Shown: positions 44,540-52,949 of the stretch, in pieces
How the letters are laid out: every line of letters starts with the position of its first letter
Numbering within the stretch: the stretch's first letter is position 1
Assembly: GCF_003628305.1 (NCBI RefSeq)
Contig: NZ_RBZM01000009.1
Coordinates: 186,001-250,000 of the forward strand
Origin: Cohnella endophytica
Lineage (GTDB): Bacteria; Bacillota; Bacilli; Paenibacillales; Paenibacillaceae
Direction of reading: 5' to 3'
DNA: 64,000 bases
Notes under the pieces: model-generated
The model's database searches: none
What the model saw: the letters and a program-made list of their open reading frames with translations, nothing else
Told to the model about the DNA's origin: nothing
Translations under genes and position numbers: made by a program

Positions 44540-44722
44540 CCTGTAAATTGCGCAGGTGTTTTTTCTAGTATTACGCGAACGGGCAGAAGCACCTGCAGAA
44601 AGTACAGGCATTTGGAGCAAACTCTGGAAAATTGGCCTTTATCGCACAATTCGCCTGTAGGAAATGCAGGTGAACTACCGTTTTTAGCTCCTAGAAGCAA
44701 AAAAACCTGCAGTATATGCAGG
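44540..44722. repeat. Four CCTGCA-N5-TGCAGG inverted-repeat elements
   Basis: Four 17-base elements with six-base arms and a five-base centre lie at 44540-44556 (CCTGTA..CGCAGG), 44592-44608 (CCTGCA..TACAGG), 44654-44670 (CCTGTA..TGCAGG) and 44706-44722 (CCTGCA..TGCAGG). Their starts are 52, 62 and 52 bases apart, close to five, six and five DNA turns. They fill the gap between convergent genes and may serve as hairpins or protein sites; function unknown. Confidence 0.8.
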
Positions 44723-44759
44723 TTGGGCAAATTAGGGACTTTCACCGAAGCTTGTAAAG

Positions 44760-45227
44760 CTACTGACCGACGAATACGGCCGATCCATTGGCGCCCGTAT
44801 ACGGAGGCTCGCCCGGTTGAGTTACGTAACAAATAATCATTTTATAGGACATTCCCTTAGGGATGTCTTGTTTGAACGTTAGCATGAAGCTTTGCGCGTT
44901 ATTGGCGACCGGTTGGATCATTACTTTATCCGCGGTAAGCGCGTTGCCGTTGTTCACGCTATCGTTCTTCCCCAGCGTTGCGATCCCCGTAGGCGTAACC
45001 TCGGTCGTGCTTTGGATCCAATAGTTGCCCGGAGTCGTCCCTTTCGTCTGATCTACGGGCTGATCGTAAGTGACCTGCAGTTGGTTAGGCGAAATCTGGC
45101 TTAACTGCGATAACATCGGAATCTGCGCCTGGCGTTTTTTCGATTGCTGGGCGCTTGCTTGATCCGGAGCGGCGAATGACAGCGCTAGCAGCGAGCACAG
45201 CAAAAGCTTAATAAAGATATTTCTCAA
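44760..45227 (-). CDS. Small secreted protein of unknown function (Ig-like)
   Basis: 155-residue exported protein. TTG 45227 has GGAGG nine bases upstream and opens a signal peptide (RNIFIKLLLCSLLALSFAAP, cleaved near QASA). The mature part, rich in Thr, Asn and Gln, looks like a single beta-sandwich of the kind found in surface proteins (QLQVTYDQPVDQT, FMLTFKQDIPKGMSYKM). Function is not recognised. The upstream DNA on this strand carries a series of hairpins ending in a terminator-like stem, described separately. Confidence 0.7.
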   Translation of the reverse strand: MRNIFIKLLLCSLLALSFAAPDQASAQQSKKRQAQIPMLSQLSQISPNQLQVTYDQPVDQTKGTTPGNYWIQSTTEVTPTGIATLGKNDSVNNGNALTADKVMIQPVANNAQSFMLTFKQDIPKGMSYKMIICYVTQPGEPPYTGANGSAVFVGQ

Positions 45228-45372
45228 CTTGACGTTCCTCCCGTGTTTCTCATTTTCATACCTGTCACAGATTCCCCCGATCCTTGCCGGATTATTCCCT
45301 CCCCCTATCTATCCGAAGTCTAACGTCCCTCCCACTACATCTTGTGTGCGCTATTTTTTTCCTATCTAGAAA

Positions 45373-45492
45373 AAGCCGCGAAATTTGTCAAATCGGCTTG
45401 ACATTTTGGGCTTAGCCACGAAGCCCGACGGGATAAGCTTTCATTCGTTTTCAAAGTTGCCCTCGGGCAAAAAGTAGGACATAATGCCTACT
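45373..45492 (-). promoter_or_regulatory. Possible structured leader with terminator-like hairpin
   Basis: Read on the minus strand in order: AGTAGG/CCTACT (45492-45473), TTGCC/GGCAA with a tetraloop (45470-45457), GCTTA/TAAGC (45438-45410) and AAGCCG/CGGCTT followed by TTT (45399-45373). The last resembles an intrinsic terminator, about 145 bases before the start of the secreted protein gene. No known riboswitch class was recognised; it may equally be an isolated terminator. Confidence 0.35.
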
Positions 45493-45512
45493 CGCAACAG
45501 CATCTGTACCGA

Positions 45513-45566
45513 TTGACTTTCACAATATCTTGATGTAAATTTAGATCTACAGACTACATATAGTGC
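45513..45566 (+). promoter_or_regulatory. nrdIEF promoter with two candidate NrdR boxes
   Basis: TTGACT (45513-45518), a 17-base spacer and TAAATT (45536-45541) form the promoter. The 16-mer at 45551-45566 matches the NrdR box consensus ACACTATATATAGTGT at 13 positions; a weaker copy (9 of 16) lies at 45520-45535, in the spacer. They are 31 bases apart, the usual three-turn spacing of NrdR box pairs. Confidence 0.6.
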
Positions 45567-45663
45567 GATTTGGACGATCTTAAGCAATTATCTTCAACAT
45601 AGATTTTGACTCCGTTCGCTCGGGATGTTAACCTGAAATGCCTTCGAGAGAGGAATGAATTCC

Positions 45664-46023
45664 GTGCTTATCGCTTTCGACTCGAGAACGGGAAACGTAC
45701 GCCGATTTGTCGATAAATTAAAAGTCCCGTCGATTCAGATCGAGGAAACGATGACGATCGACGAGCCCTTCGTGCTCGTCACTTATACGACCGGCTTCGG
45801 GCAGGTGCCGGATAAAGTCATGTCGTTCCTTAAACAAAACCACAAACGGATGCGCGGCGTCATCGCCAGCGGCAACCGCAACTGGGGAGAAGGCTTTGCC
45901 CGCAGCGCCGATACGATTTCCGAATTATACGGCGTTCCCGTTCTCGGTAAATTCGAGCTCGCGGGAACGAACAGGGATGTAGAGAGATTCACACAGGAGG
46001 TGCGCGCAGTTGCGTCATATTGA
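45664..46023 (+). CDS. nrdI: NrdI flavodoxin-like protein for class Ib ribonucleotide reductase
   Basis: 119-residue flavodoxin-like protein. It begins LIAFDSRTGNVRRFVDKL, the FMN phosphate loop of NrdI, and continues with LVTYTTGFGQVP and GVIASGNRNWGEGFA, also typical. NrdI supplies the oxidant needed to assemble the di-manganese tyrosyl radical in NrdF. GTG 45664 is chosen because AGAGAGGA stands ten bases upstream and the resulting N-terminus matches NrdI; the ATG at 45655 touches the ribosome site. Its end overlaps the nrdE start by 14 bases. Confidence 0.93.
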   Translation: MLIAFDSRTGNVRRFVDKLKVPSIQIEETMTIDEPFVLVTYTTGFGQVPDKVMSFLKQNHKRMRGVIASGNRNWGEGFARSADTISELYGVPVLGKFELAGTNRDVERFTQEVRAVASY

Positions 46024-48094
46024 ATTAAACAACTTACTTATGCAAAGAGATCCTCAAGGATTTTTCCAACTGGATAAAGACCGCGAAGCGGTCGAAGCGT
46101 TCATGGCGGACGTCGAGCGCAAGACGGTCCGTTTCGGCAGCACGGCCGAAAAAGTACGTTACATGGTGAACGAGAACTACTACGAGAACGTCTACGAGAA
46201 TTTTACCGAAGCCCAGATCGAAGACATCTACGCACTTACTCACGGCTACGGCTTCCAATTCCAATCCTATATGGCCGCTTCGAAATTCTATACGGATTAC
46301 GCGGTCAAAACCGATGACAAAACGCTATACCTGGAGCATTACGCGGATCGCGTAGCGATCGTCGCGTTGCACTTGGCGCGCGGCAATTACGACACGGCCC
46401 GCTCCCTTGCTTCCGCCATGATGGAGCAACGCGTTCAACCGGCTACGCCGACGTTCCTCAACGCGGGCAAGAGCCGCCGCGGCGAGATGGTTTCCTGTTT
46501 CTTGCTTGAAGTAGACGATTCCCTGAACTCGATCAACTACGGAATCGGAACTTGCATGCAGCTTTCCAAGATCGGCGGCGGCGTTGCCGTCAACCTGTCC
46601 AAGCTTCGCGGACGCGGCGAACCGATCAAAGGCGTAGAAGGCGCGGCCAAAGGCATCATGCCCGTTCTGAAGCTGATGGAGGATGCGTTCTCCTATGCGG
46701 ATCAGATGGGGCAGCGCAAAGGTTCCGGAGCAGGCTATTACAATATTTTCGGCTGGGACGTCATGGAATTCCTCGATAGCAAGAAAATCAACGCCGACGA
46801 GAAAACAAGGCTCAAAACGTTGTCCATCGGCTTGATCGTACCGAATCAGTTCTACAAGCTTGCGGAAGAAAACCGCCCGCTTCACGTGTTCGCGCCTTAT
46901 ACGGTGCTCAAAGCCTACGGCAAACATCTGGACGACCTGGACTTGGACGAGATGTACGACACGTTGCTTGCCGACGACCGCGTGCAGAAAAAAGTGATCA
47001 TGAGCGCGCGCGACATGCTGAGCAAGATCGCTACGACCCAGCTCGAATCGGGCTACCCTTATATCATGAACAAATCGAATGCCAACGAAGCGCATGCCTT
47101 GAAAGATATCGGTCAGATCAAAATGTCCAACCTGTGCACGGAAATTTTCCAGCTACAGGAGACTTCCAATATCGGCGATTACAACGAGCCAGACACGATT
47201 CGCCGCGACATTAGCTGTAACTTGGCATCCCTGAACATCGTGAACGTCATGGAATCCGGCAAAGTCCGCGAATCCGTTCACGAAGGCATTACCGCGCTGA
47301 CGGCAGTCAGCGATATGACGACCATCATGAACGCTCCCGGCGTGGCTAAGGCGAATGCCGAGCTGCACTCCGTCGGACTGGGCGCAATGAACCTGCATGG
47401 CTACCTGTCCAAGAACAAGATCGCTTACGAGAGCGCGGAAGCCCGCGACTTCGCCCGTACTTTCTTCATGATGATGAATTACCACTCCCTGGAGAGAAGC
47501 ATGCACATCGCGCGCGACACCGGAACGACTTTCCAAGGTTTCGAATTGTCCGAATACGCGAAGGGCACGTATTTCGACCGTTACGAGGAGACAGATTATC
47601 GCCCGACTACGGCCCGCGTTCGCGAGCTATTCGCCGGCATCGATATCCCGTCGCCGCAGGACTGGAGCCTGCTTAAGGCCGAGGTCGCGAAACATGGCTT
47701 GTACCATGCCTACCGTCTGGCGATCGCGCCGACGCAGAGCATCTCCTATATCCAGAACGCGACTTCGAGTGTCATGCCGATCGTAGAGCCGATCGAGACG
47801 CGCACTTACGCGAATTCGACGACTTATTATCCGATGCCTTACCTGAGCCGGGAAAACTTCTTCTTCTACAAGTCCGCCTACCAGATGGACCAGATGAAGG
47901 TCATCGATCTGATCGCGGAAATTCAGCCGCATATCGACCAAGGGATCTCGACGATCCTTCACGTCAACAGCGACGTATCGACGAGACAGTTGTCCCGTTA
48001 TTACGTGTACGCCGCCAAAAAAGGGCTGAAATCGCTCTACTACACCCGGACGAACCGTTTGTCCGTAGAAGAATGCATCACTTGCTCGGTTTAA
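46010..48094 (+). CDS. nrdE: Class Ib ribonucleoside-diphosphate reductase, alpha subunit
   Basis: 694-residue catalytic subunit reducing NDPs to dNDPs. Start is TTG 46010, nine bases after AGGAGG and overlapping nrdI. Visible: QPATPTFLNAGKSRRGEMVSC with the first active-site Cys (key part NAGKSRRGEMVSC), SKIGGGVAVNLSKLR, the radical Cys region KMSNLCTEI, the second redox Cys in ISCNLASLN, and the C-terminal shuttle pair in EECITCSV. It lacks the N-terminal ATP cone, as is usual for NrdE. It works with NrdF, encoded 19 bases downstream, and electrons probably come from a thioredoxin- or NrdH-like protein encoded elsewhere. Confidence 0.97.
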   Translation: MRHIELNNLLMQRDPQGFFQLDKDREAVEAFMADVERKTVRFGSTAEKVRYMVNENYYENVYENFTEAQIEDIYALTHGYGFQFQSYMAASKFYTDYAVKTDDKTLYLEHYADRVAIVALHLARGNYDTARSLASAMMEQRVQPATPTFLNAGKSRRGEMVSCFLLEVDDSLNSINYGIGTCMQLSKIGGGVAVNLSKLRGRGEPIKGVEGAAKGIMPVLKLMEDAFSYADQMGQRKGSGAGYYNIFGWDVMEFLDSKKINADEKTRLKTLSIGLIVPNQFYKLAEENRPLHVFAPYTVLKAYGKHLDDLDLDEMYDTLLADDRVQKKVIMSARDMLSKIATTQLESGYPYIMNKSNANEAHALKDIGQIKMSNLCTEIFQLQETSNIGDYNEPDTIRRDISCNLASLNIVNVMESGKVRESVHEGITALTAVSDMTTIMNAPGVAKANAELHSVGLGAMNLHGYLSKNKIAYESAEARDFARTFFMMMNYHSLERSMHIARDTGTTFQGFELSEYAKGTYFDRYEETDYRPTTARVRELFAGIDIPSPQDWSLLKAEVAKHGLYHAYRLAIAPTQSISYIQNATSSVMPIVEPIETRTYANSTTYYPMPYLSRENFFFYKSAYQMDQMKVIDLIAEIQPHIDQGISTILHVNSDVSTRQLSRYYVYAAKKGLKSLYYTRTNRLSVEECITCSV

Positions 48095-48113
48095 GGAAAG
48101 AGGAGGCACGGAA

Positions 48114-49073
48114 ATGGCCGTTATGAAAGCAGTCAATTGGAACCGCCCGGACGATGATTTCACGATCACGTTCTGGAATCAAAATATTATGCAATTCTGG
48201 ACCGACGAAGAAATCCCGTTATCCGACGACAAAATGTCGTGGATGCAGTTAAGCGACGAAGAACGTTCGCTATATATCAAAGTACTAGGCGGTCTCACTC
48301 TGCTGGATACGGTACAGGGCGGCATCGGAATGCCGAAAATTCTGGAGCACGTAGACGGCTTGCAACGCAAAGCCGTACTCGCGTTCATGGGCATGATGGA
48401 GCAAATCCACGCCAAATCGTACAGCAGCATTTTTACCACGCTCGCGACGACCGAGGAAATCGACGACGTATTCCGTTGGGTAGAGAACAACGAGCGCTTG
48501 CAGACTAAAGCCGATACGATCACCGGATACTATTCCAACATCGAGAACGACAAGGACCTCTATCTGGCGATGGCCGCATCCGTTCTGCTCGAAAGCTACT
48601 TGTTCTATAGCGGATTCTTCTATCCGCTCTACTTGGCCGGCCAAGGCAAAATGACGAGCAGCGGCGAGATCATCGACCTCATCCTTCGGGACGAGAGTAT
48701 TCACGGCTTGTATGTCGGCGTATTGGCGCAAGAGGTATTCGCCAAGCTCGAACCCGACGTACAACAGGATGCTAACGAGATCCTGCATGGCTTGCTGATG
48801 TTCCTTCATCAGAACGAAGAAAAGTATACGGATGAACTGTATACGAACATCGGCCTTGCCGAAGAAGTCAAAACGTTCATTCGTTACAATGCGAACAAAG
48901 CGTTCATGAACCTCGGCTTGGAGCCCGTATTCCCCGAGGAAGAAGTGAATCCGATCGTGTTCAACGGAATTAGCACCCGGACCAAACAGCACGATTTCTT
49001 CTCCAAAAAAGGAAACGGCTACGTTCGCACGATCCATGTCGAACCGATGACCGATGACGACTTCGTGTTCTAA
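48114..49073 (+). CDS. nrdF: Class Ib ribonucleoside-diphosphate reductase, beta subunit
   Basis: 319-residue radical-generating subunit. The metal ligands appear in order: Asp in TLLDTVQGG, Glu and His in MMEQIHAKSYS, Glu in LLESYLFYSGF, and Glu and His in RDESIHGLYVG. The radical Tyr is probably in the KSYSSIF stretch. Length is normal for NrdF. AGAGGAGG stands before the ATG. Last gene of the nrdIEF operon, followed by a strong terminator. Confidence 0.97.
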   Translation: MAVMKAVNWNRPDDDFTITFWNQNIMQFWTDEEIPLSDDKMSWMQLSDEERSLYIKVLGGLTLLDTVQGGIGMPKILEHVDGLQRKAVLAFMGMMEQIHAKSYSSIFTTLATTEEIDDVFRWVENNERLQTKADTITGYYSNIENDKDLYLAMAASVLLESYLFYSGFFYPLYLAGQGKMTSSGEIIDLILRDESIHGLYVGVLAQEVFAKLEPDVQQDANEILHGLLMFLHQNEEKYTDELYTNIGLAEEVKTFIRYNANKAFMNLGLEPVFPEEEVNPIVFNGISTRTKQHDFFSKKGNGYVRTIHVEPMTDDDFVF

Positions 49074-49106
49074 ACAATGCTAAGCTCACGCTAAGCGAAA
49101 CAAAAG

Positions 49107-49142
49107 AAGCCTCAAGCCCAATTCACCTTGGGTTTGAGGCTT
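49107..49142 (+). terminator. Terminator of the nrdIEF operon
   Basis: AAGCCTCAAGCCCAA (49107-49121) pairs with TTGGGTTTGAGGCTT (49128-49142, one G-T pair) and is followed by TT. It lies about 35 bases after nrdF. Confidence 0.92.
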
Positions 49143-49327
49143 TTGCTATATAAAAATGAGGCTACCCGAAGCTTTCATCTCGCGCTGCGGTAGTCAAGAG
49201 GTGTATACGAAAGGTAAAGACTAGTATATGGAAGCAGTCCTCTCTTCTTCCTATACTTGAACTATGAAGCGAAGCTGACCGACGGCAGCGGGGCTGACTA
49301 TTATGAGACATTATGCGGAGGGGTAGT

Positions 49328-51013
49328 ATGAGGCTGAACAGGAAGTTCCTCTTGATCGCGGCTTTGAGCGTTTGCGTAACGATGACCGCGTGCGGCAACA
49401 ACGATAAACAATCGGAGAAATCGTCGCCGAGCGCGTCGGCATCCGAGCAAGGAAGCACGGCAAGCGCATCTAACGACCCGAAAGACTCGAACGAAGTCGT
49501 CGAGGTTTCGACGGTATCGCAAAGCGATCCTTACTTGAAGTTCGACGATGGCGAAAGCTTCGACAAGAACTCCGTGTACGACGCGTACGAGAAAGACATC
49601 GGCGTTAAGATTACGAACAAATGGATCGCGGATGTTACCCAATATAAGGAAAAAGTTAAAATCACGATCGCATCCGACGATCTTCCGGATTTCATGCAGG
49701 TGAACGCGACGCAGTTGAAAGAACTGACCGAAGCGGGCATGATCATGGACATTACGGAAGTGTACGACAAGTACGCCACGGAAGAAACGAAGAAGTTTCT
49801 GACGATGGACGGCGGCATGCAGCTGAAGACGGCCACGTTCGACAACAAGCTGATGGGCATTCCGAGCTCTTACAATCCTTACTACTACCAGTTCCTGTAC
49901 ATCCGTACCGACTGGCTCAAGCAATTGAATTTGCCGGAGCCGAAGACGATGGCGGATCTCGAGACGATCGCGGAAGCGTTCAAGACGAAAAATCCGGGCA
50001 AATCGAAAACTCCTTACGGCCTCGCGGTCAGCAAAAATCCGTTCAGCATCGATACCGGCGTCACCGGGCTGCGCGGATTCCTCAACGGGTTCCACGCTTA
50101 CGAGAATATGTGGATCGACGACGGTAACGGCGGTCTCGTTAACAGCGATATCCAACCGCAAGTGAAAGATGCGCTGTCTATGCTGCAGGACATGTTCAAG
50201 AAAGGCTTGATCGATCCCGAATTCGCCGTTAAAGATACGGAGAAAGAAGCCGAGCTCATCTACAACGACGGCGTAGGCATGGTTTTCGGCGCTTCGTGGG
50301 CGCCTGCCCAGCTCGCCAAAGGCGCGGTGAAAGACGGCAAAGTCGTGCAGGAATGGGGCGTGTTCCCGATTCCGACGGTAGATAACAACCCGACTTTGGA
50401 GCAAATCGGACTTGGCGTAGACGACTATTACGTCATCTCGAAAAAAGCGATGCATCCGGAAGGCGTCATCAAATTGCTGAACCATTGGATCGTCGTGGAC
50501 AACCACCCGACGCCGGAGCAAAAAGTATATGAATTCGGCAAAGACCTTAAGGAAAAGGGTAACAATTACTGGCTGCTCAGCCCGCTTCGCGTCGGCAAAC
50601 AGCTCGACAACAACGGCGAAATTTTGCCGAAAGCCATCGCGAACAAAGACACGAGCATTCTCGAGACAAAAGACCAAAAAACGCGTTACGAGCGTGCGAT
50701 GAAATACATCGAAGGCGGCGACACGAGCATGTGGTGGGAAAATTTGATCTCCGGCCCTAATGGCGCGTTCTCGCTCATCCCGACCATCCAGCAAAACAAG
50801 CAATACTTGCAAAACAAATTCTACGGCGCTCCAACAGCGGCAATGGCGGACAGACAGGAAATTCTGCTCAAGAAGCGCGACGAAGTGTACTTCAAAATCA
50901 TCATGAACCAGGTTTCCGTCGACGAATTCGATAAGTTCGTCGGGGAATGGAAAAAACTCGGCGGCGACGAAATCACGAAAGAAGTCAACGAGTGGTACGC
51001 GACCCATAAATAA
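49328..51013 (+). CDS. Extracellular sugar-binding lipoprotein (LplA/YtcQ type)
   Basis: 561-residue binding protein. ATG 49328 has GGAGG six bases upstream; the in-frame start 15 bases earlier would overlap it. Residues 1-22 are a lipoprotein signal ending TMTAC, with Cys22 lipidated, followed by a Ser/Ala linker. The large size and motifs such as DDLPDFMQVNATQLKEL, LYIRTDWLKQLNLPEP and GMVFGASWAPAQL are typical of LplA/YtcQ-type proteins that bind complex oligosaccharides such as rhamnogalacturonides. First gene of an operon with two permeases, a kinase and a regulator. The ligand is not known. Confidence 0.93.
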   Translation: MRLNRKFLLIAALSVCVTMTACGNNDKQSEKSSPSASASEQGSTASASNDPKDSNEVVEVSTVSQSDPYLKFDDGESFDKNSVYDAYEKDIGVKITNKWIADVTQYKEKVKITIASDDLPDFMQVNATQLKELTEAGMIMDITEVYDKYATEETKKFLTMDGGMQLKTATFDNKLMGIPSSYNPYYYQFLYIRTDWLKQLNLPEPKTMADLETIAEAFKTKNPGKSKTPYGLAVSKNPFSIDTGVTGLRGFLNGFHAYENMWIDDGNGGLVNSDIQPQVKDALSMLQDMFKKGLIDPEFAVKDTEKEAELIYNDGVGMVFGASWAPAQLAKGAVKDGKVVQEWGVFPIPTVDNNPTLEQIGLGVDDYYVISKKAMHPEGVIKLLNHWIVVDNHPTPEQKVYEFGKDLKEKGNNYWLLSPLRVGKQLDNNGEILPKAIANKDTSILETKDQKTRYERAMKYIEGGDTSMWWENLISGPNGAFSLIPTIQQNKQYLQNKFYGAPTAAMADRQEILLKKRDEVYFKIIMNQVSVDEFDKFVGEWKKLGGDEITKEVNEWYATHK

Positions 51014-51089
51014 TCGCGCGGGAAAGAGGGATAACATCCCTCTTTCCCCTTTTGAATCAACGCTTACGTTAAACATCGAGGTGATAGGC

Positions 51090-51995
51090 ATGAACGTACT
51101 AACTCGGATGTGGAAAAGAGAATGGCCTCTTCATCTGATGCTTGTTCCGGGAATTATGCTGGTATTGATTTTCAGCTATGTCCCGATGGCGGGCATCGTC
51201 ATGGCTTTTCAGAAATACGTTCCGAACAAAGGCTTATTCGGCTCCCCTTTAATTGGCTTGAGAAACTTTCGGCTATTGATCGACTATCCCGATATCGGCC
51301 GCGTTTTCTTTAATACCGTTTATATCGCCGTGATGAAAATTTTCGCCGGCCTGCTCGTGCCGATCACGATTGCGATCCTGCTTAACGAGCTGCGCAGGGA
51401 ATGGATCAAACGGACGTTCCAGACGCTCGTGTACTTGCCGCACTTCATGTCTTGGGTGCTGCTCGGCGGAATTCTGGTCGACGTTCTGTCTCCCACCTCC
51501 GGCGTATTCAATCAATTGCTCGGTTTTCTCGGGATCAAGCCGATTTTTTTCTTGGGCGACAACCATTGGTTTCCTTACGTGATGGTCGCGTCGGATATCT
51601 GGAAAGAGTTCGGATTCGGCACGATCGTCTATCTGGCCGCGCTGACCGGCATCAATCCTTCTCTTTACGAAGCGGCGGCCATGGATGGAGCAAGCCGGCT
51701 CAAGCAAACTTTTCACATCACGCTGCCCGGCATGATGCCGATCATTATCCTGATGTTTACGCTGAATATCGGCAACGTGCTCAACGCCGGATTCGAACAA
51801 ATCTTTAACCTGTACAGCCCGCCGGTCTATGAAAGCGCGGATATTATCGATACGTTCGTCTACCGCATGGGCGTGCAACAGGCGCAATTCGGTTTTGCTA
51901 CGGCCGTAGGACTATTGAAGTCCATCGTTTCTTTCATCTTCATTTCGATATCTTATGTCCTGGCCTATCGCGTAGCGAATTACCGCATTTTCTAA
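51090..51995 (+). CDS. Sugar ABC transporter permease (LplB/YteP type)
   Basis: 301-residue inner-membrane permease. The ATG at 51090 follows GAGGTG by six bases and is preferred over the GTG at 51081 inside that site. Six hydrophobic segments are visible, starting HLMLVPGIMLVLIFSYVPM. The EAA loop reads LYEAAAMDGASRLKQTFHI and ends in TLPGMMP. The C-terminus VANYRIF is also typical. It pairs with the second permease encoded 31 bases downstream. Confidence 0.94.
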   Translation: MNVLTRMWKREWPLHLMLVPGIMLVLIFSYVPMAGIVMAFQKYVPNKGLFGSPLIGLRNFRLLIDYPDIGRVFFNTVYIAVMKIFAGLLVPITIAILLNELRREWIKRTFQTLVYLPHFMSWVLLGGILVDVLSPTSGVFNQLLGFLGIKPIFFLGDNHWFPYVMVASDIWKEFGFGTIVYLAALTGINPSLYEAAAMDGASRLKQTFHITLPGMMPIIILMFTLNIGNVLNAGFEQIFNLYSPPVYESADIIDTFVYRMGVQQAQFGFATAVGLLKSIVSFIFISISYVLAYRVANYRIF

Positions 51996-52026
51996 GTTTA
52001 GTTCGCAATTCGGAAGGAGACTTACC

Positions 52027-52911
52027 GTGACGACAGACCGATCATTAGGCAGAAAAATATTCGTGGCGGGCAACTTAGCTTTTCTGATGCTCATCTCTTT
52101 CATGTGCCTCATGCCTATCCTTCATATTTTGGCTATCTCTTTCAGTTCGGGACAGGCGGCGGCAGCGGGCAAAGTCGTCCTGTGGCCGGTGGAGTTCACG
52201 ACCGCCGCATACGACAACGTATTCGGCAAGCCCGAATATTTGCGCGCGTTCTCGGTCTCGATCCAGCGGGTCGTCCTCGGAACGTCCGTCAGCATGTTCC
52301 TGATGATTTTAACGGCATACCCGTTGTCGAAAGATCCGCGGAATTTCCGGCTCAGAACGTTCTATTCCTGGTTCTTCGTCTTTACGATCTTGTTCAGCGG
52401 GGGCCTTATCCCCTCTTATCTGACCGTGAAAAATCTAGGCATGATCGACACGATGTGGGCGCTCGTATTGCCGTCGGCGGTCCCGGTGTTCAACGTCATC
52501 CTGCTACTCAACTTCTATCGGAATTTGCCGAAAGAACTGGAGGAATCCTCGCGCATCGACGGGGCGGGACATTTTAAAACGCTATGGAAAATTTATGTTC
52601 CCCTCTCCCTGCCGGCGCTCGCCACGACGGGACTGTTCACGATGGTCTGGCATTGGAACAGTTGGTTCGATGGCATGTTGTATATGAACCACACCGAGAA
52701 CTATCCGCTGCAAACATTTCTGCAGACCGTCATTATCAAGATGGATTTCCGCTTCATCAAATCGGAGAACGTCGAGTTGATGCTCAAGCTATCCGATCGC
52801 ACGAGCCGGGCGGCGCAAATATTCGTGGCGGCGTTTCCGATTCTGATCGTGTATCCGTTCCTTCAAAGATTTTTCATTAAGGGAATTGTCATGGGAAGCG
52901 TAAAAGAATAA
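52027..52911 (+). CDS. Sugar ABC transporter permease (LplC/YtcP type)
   Basis: 294-residue inner-membrane permease. Start is GTG 52027, six bases after AAGGAGA. It shows the usual six membrane segments, the periplasmic PLSKDPRNFRLRTFY loop, and an EAA loop ELEESSRIDGAGHFKTLWKI followed by YVPLSLP. The C-terminus QRFFIKGIVMGSVKE is characteristic of LplC/YtcP permeases. No ATPase gene follows; the kinase gene comes 38 bases later, so an MsmX-type shared ATPase is expected. Confidence 0.94.
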   Translation: MTTDRSLGRKIFVAGNLAFLMLISFMCLMPILHILAISFSSGQAAAAGKVVLWPVEFTTAAYDNVFGKPEYLRAFSVSIQRVVLGTSVSMFLMILTAYPLSKDPRNFRLRTFYSWFFVFTILFSGGLIPSYLTVKNLGMIDTMWALVLPSAVPVFNVILLLNFYRNLPKELEESSRIDGAGHFKTLWKIYVPLSLPALATTGLFTMVWHWNSWFDGMLYMNHTENYPLQTFLQTVIIKMDFRFIKSENVELMLKLSDRTSRAAQIFVAAFPILIVYPFLQRFFIKGIVMGSVKE

Positions 52912-52949
52912 GATCGGAGTATTCACGACACAGCGCGGGAGAACGAACG

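Larger units (their letters stand above)
45228..45663. other. Divergent region between the small secreted protein and nrdIEF
   Basis: 436 bases without a gene. The left part, read on the minus strand, holds four stem-loops (45373-45492) that may form a leader of the secreted protein gene. The right part holds the nrdIEF promoter and candidate NrdR boxes (45513-45566). Confidence 0.6.

Noticed and set aside
45373-45492. Known riboswitch classes (c-di-GMP, cobalamin, T-box and others) at the hairpin series
   Set aside because: None of the conserved core sequences of these classes could be found; kept only as a possible unknown leader.
46325-47095. Long minus-strand frame opposite nrdE
   Set aside because: Antisense shadow of a highly conserved gene; no independent evidence.
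49301-51091. A 596-codon open frame on the minus strand opposite the sugar-binding protein gene
   Set aside because: It is an antisense shadow of a clear lipoprotein gene: composition is rich in Arg, His, Phe and Val as expected from reversed codons, no ribosome site or domain is visible, and the plus-strand gene has all family features.
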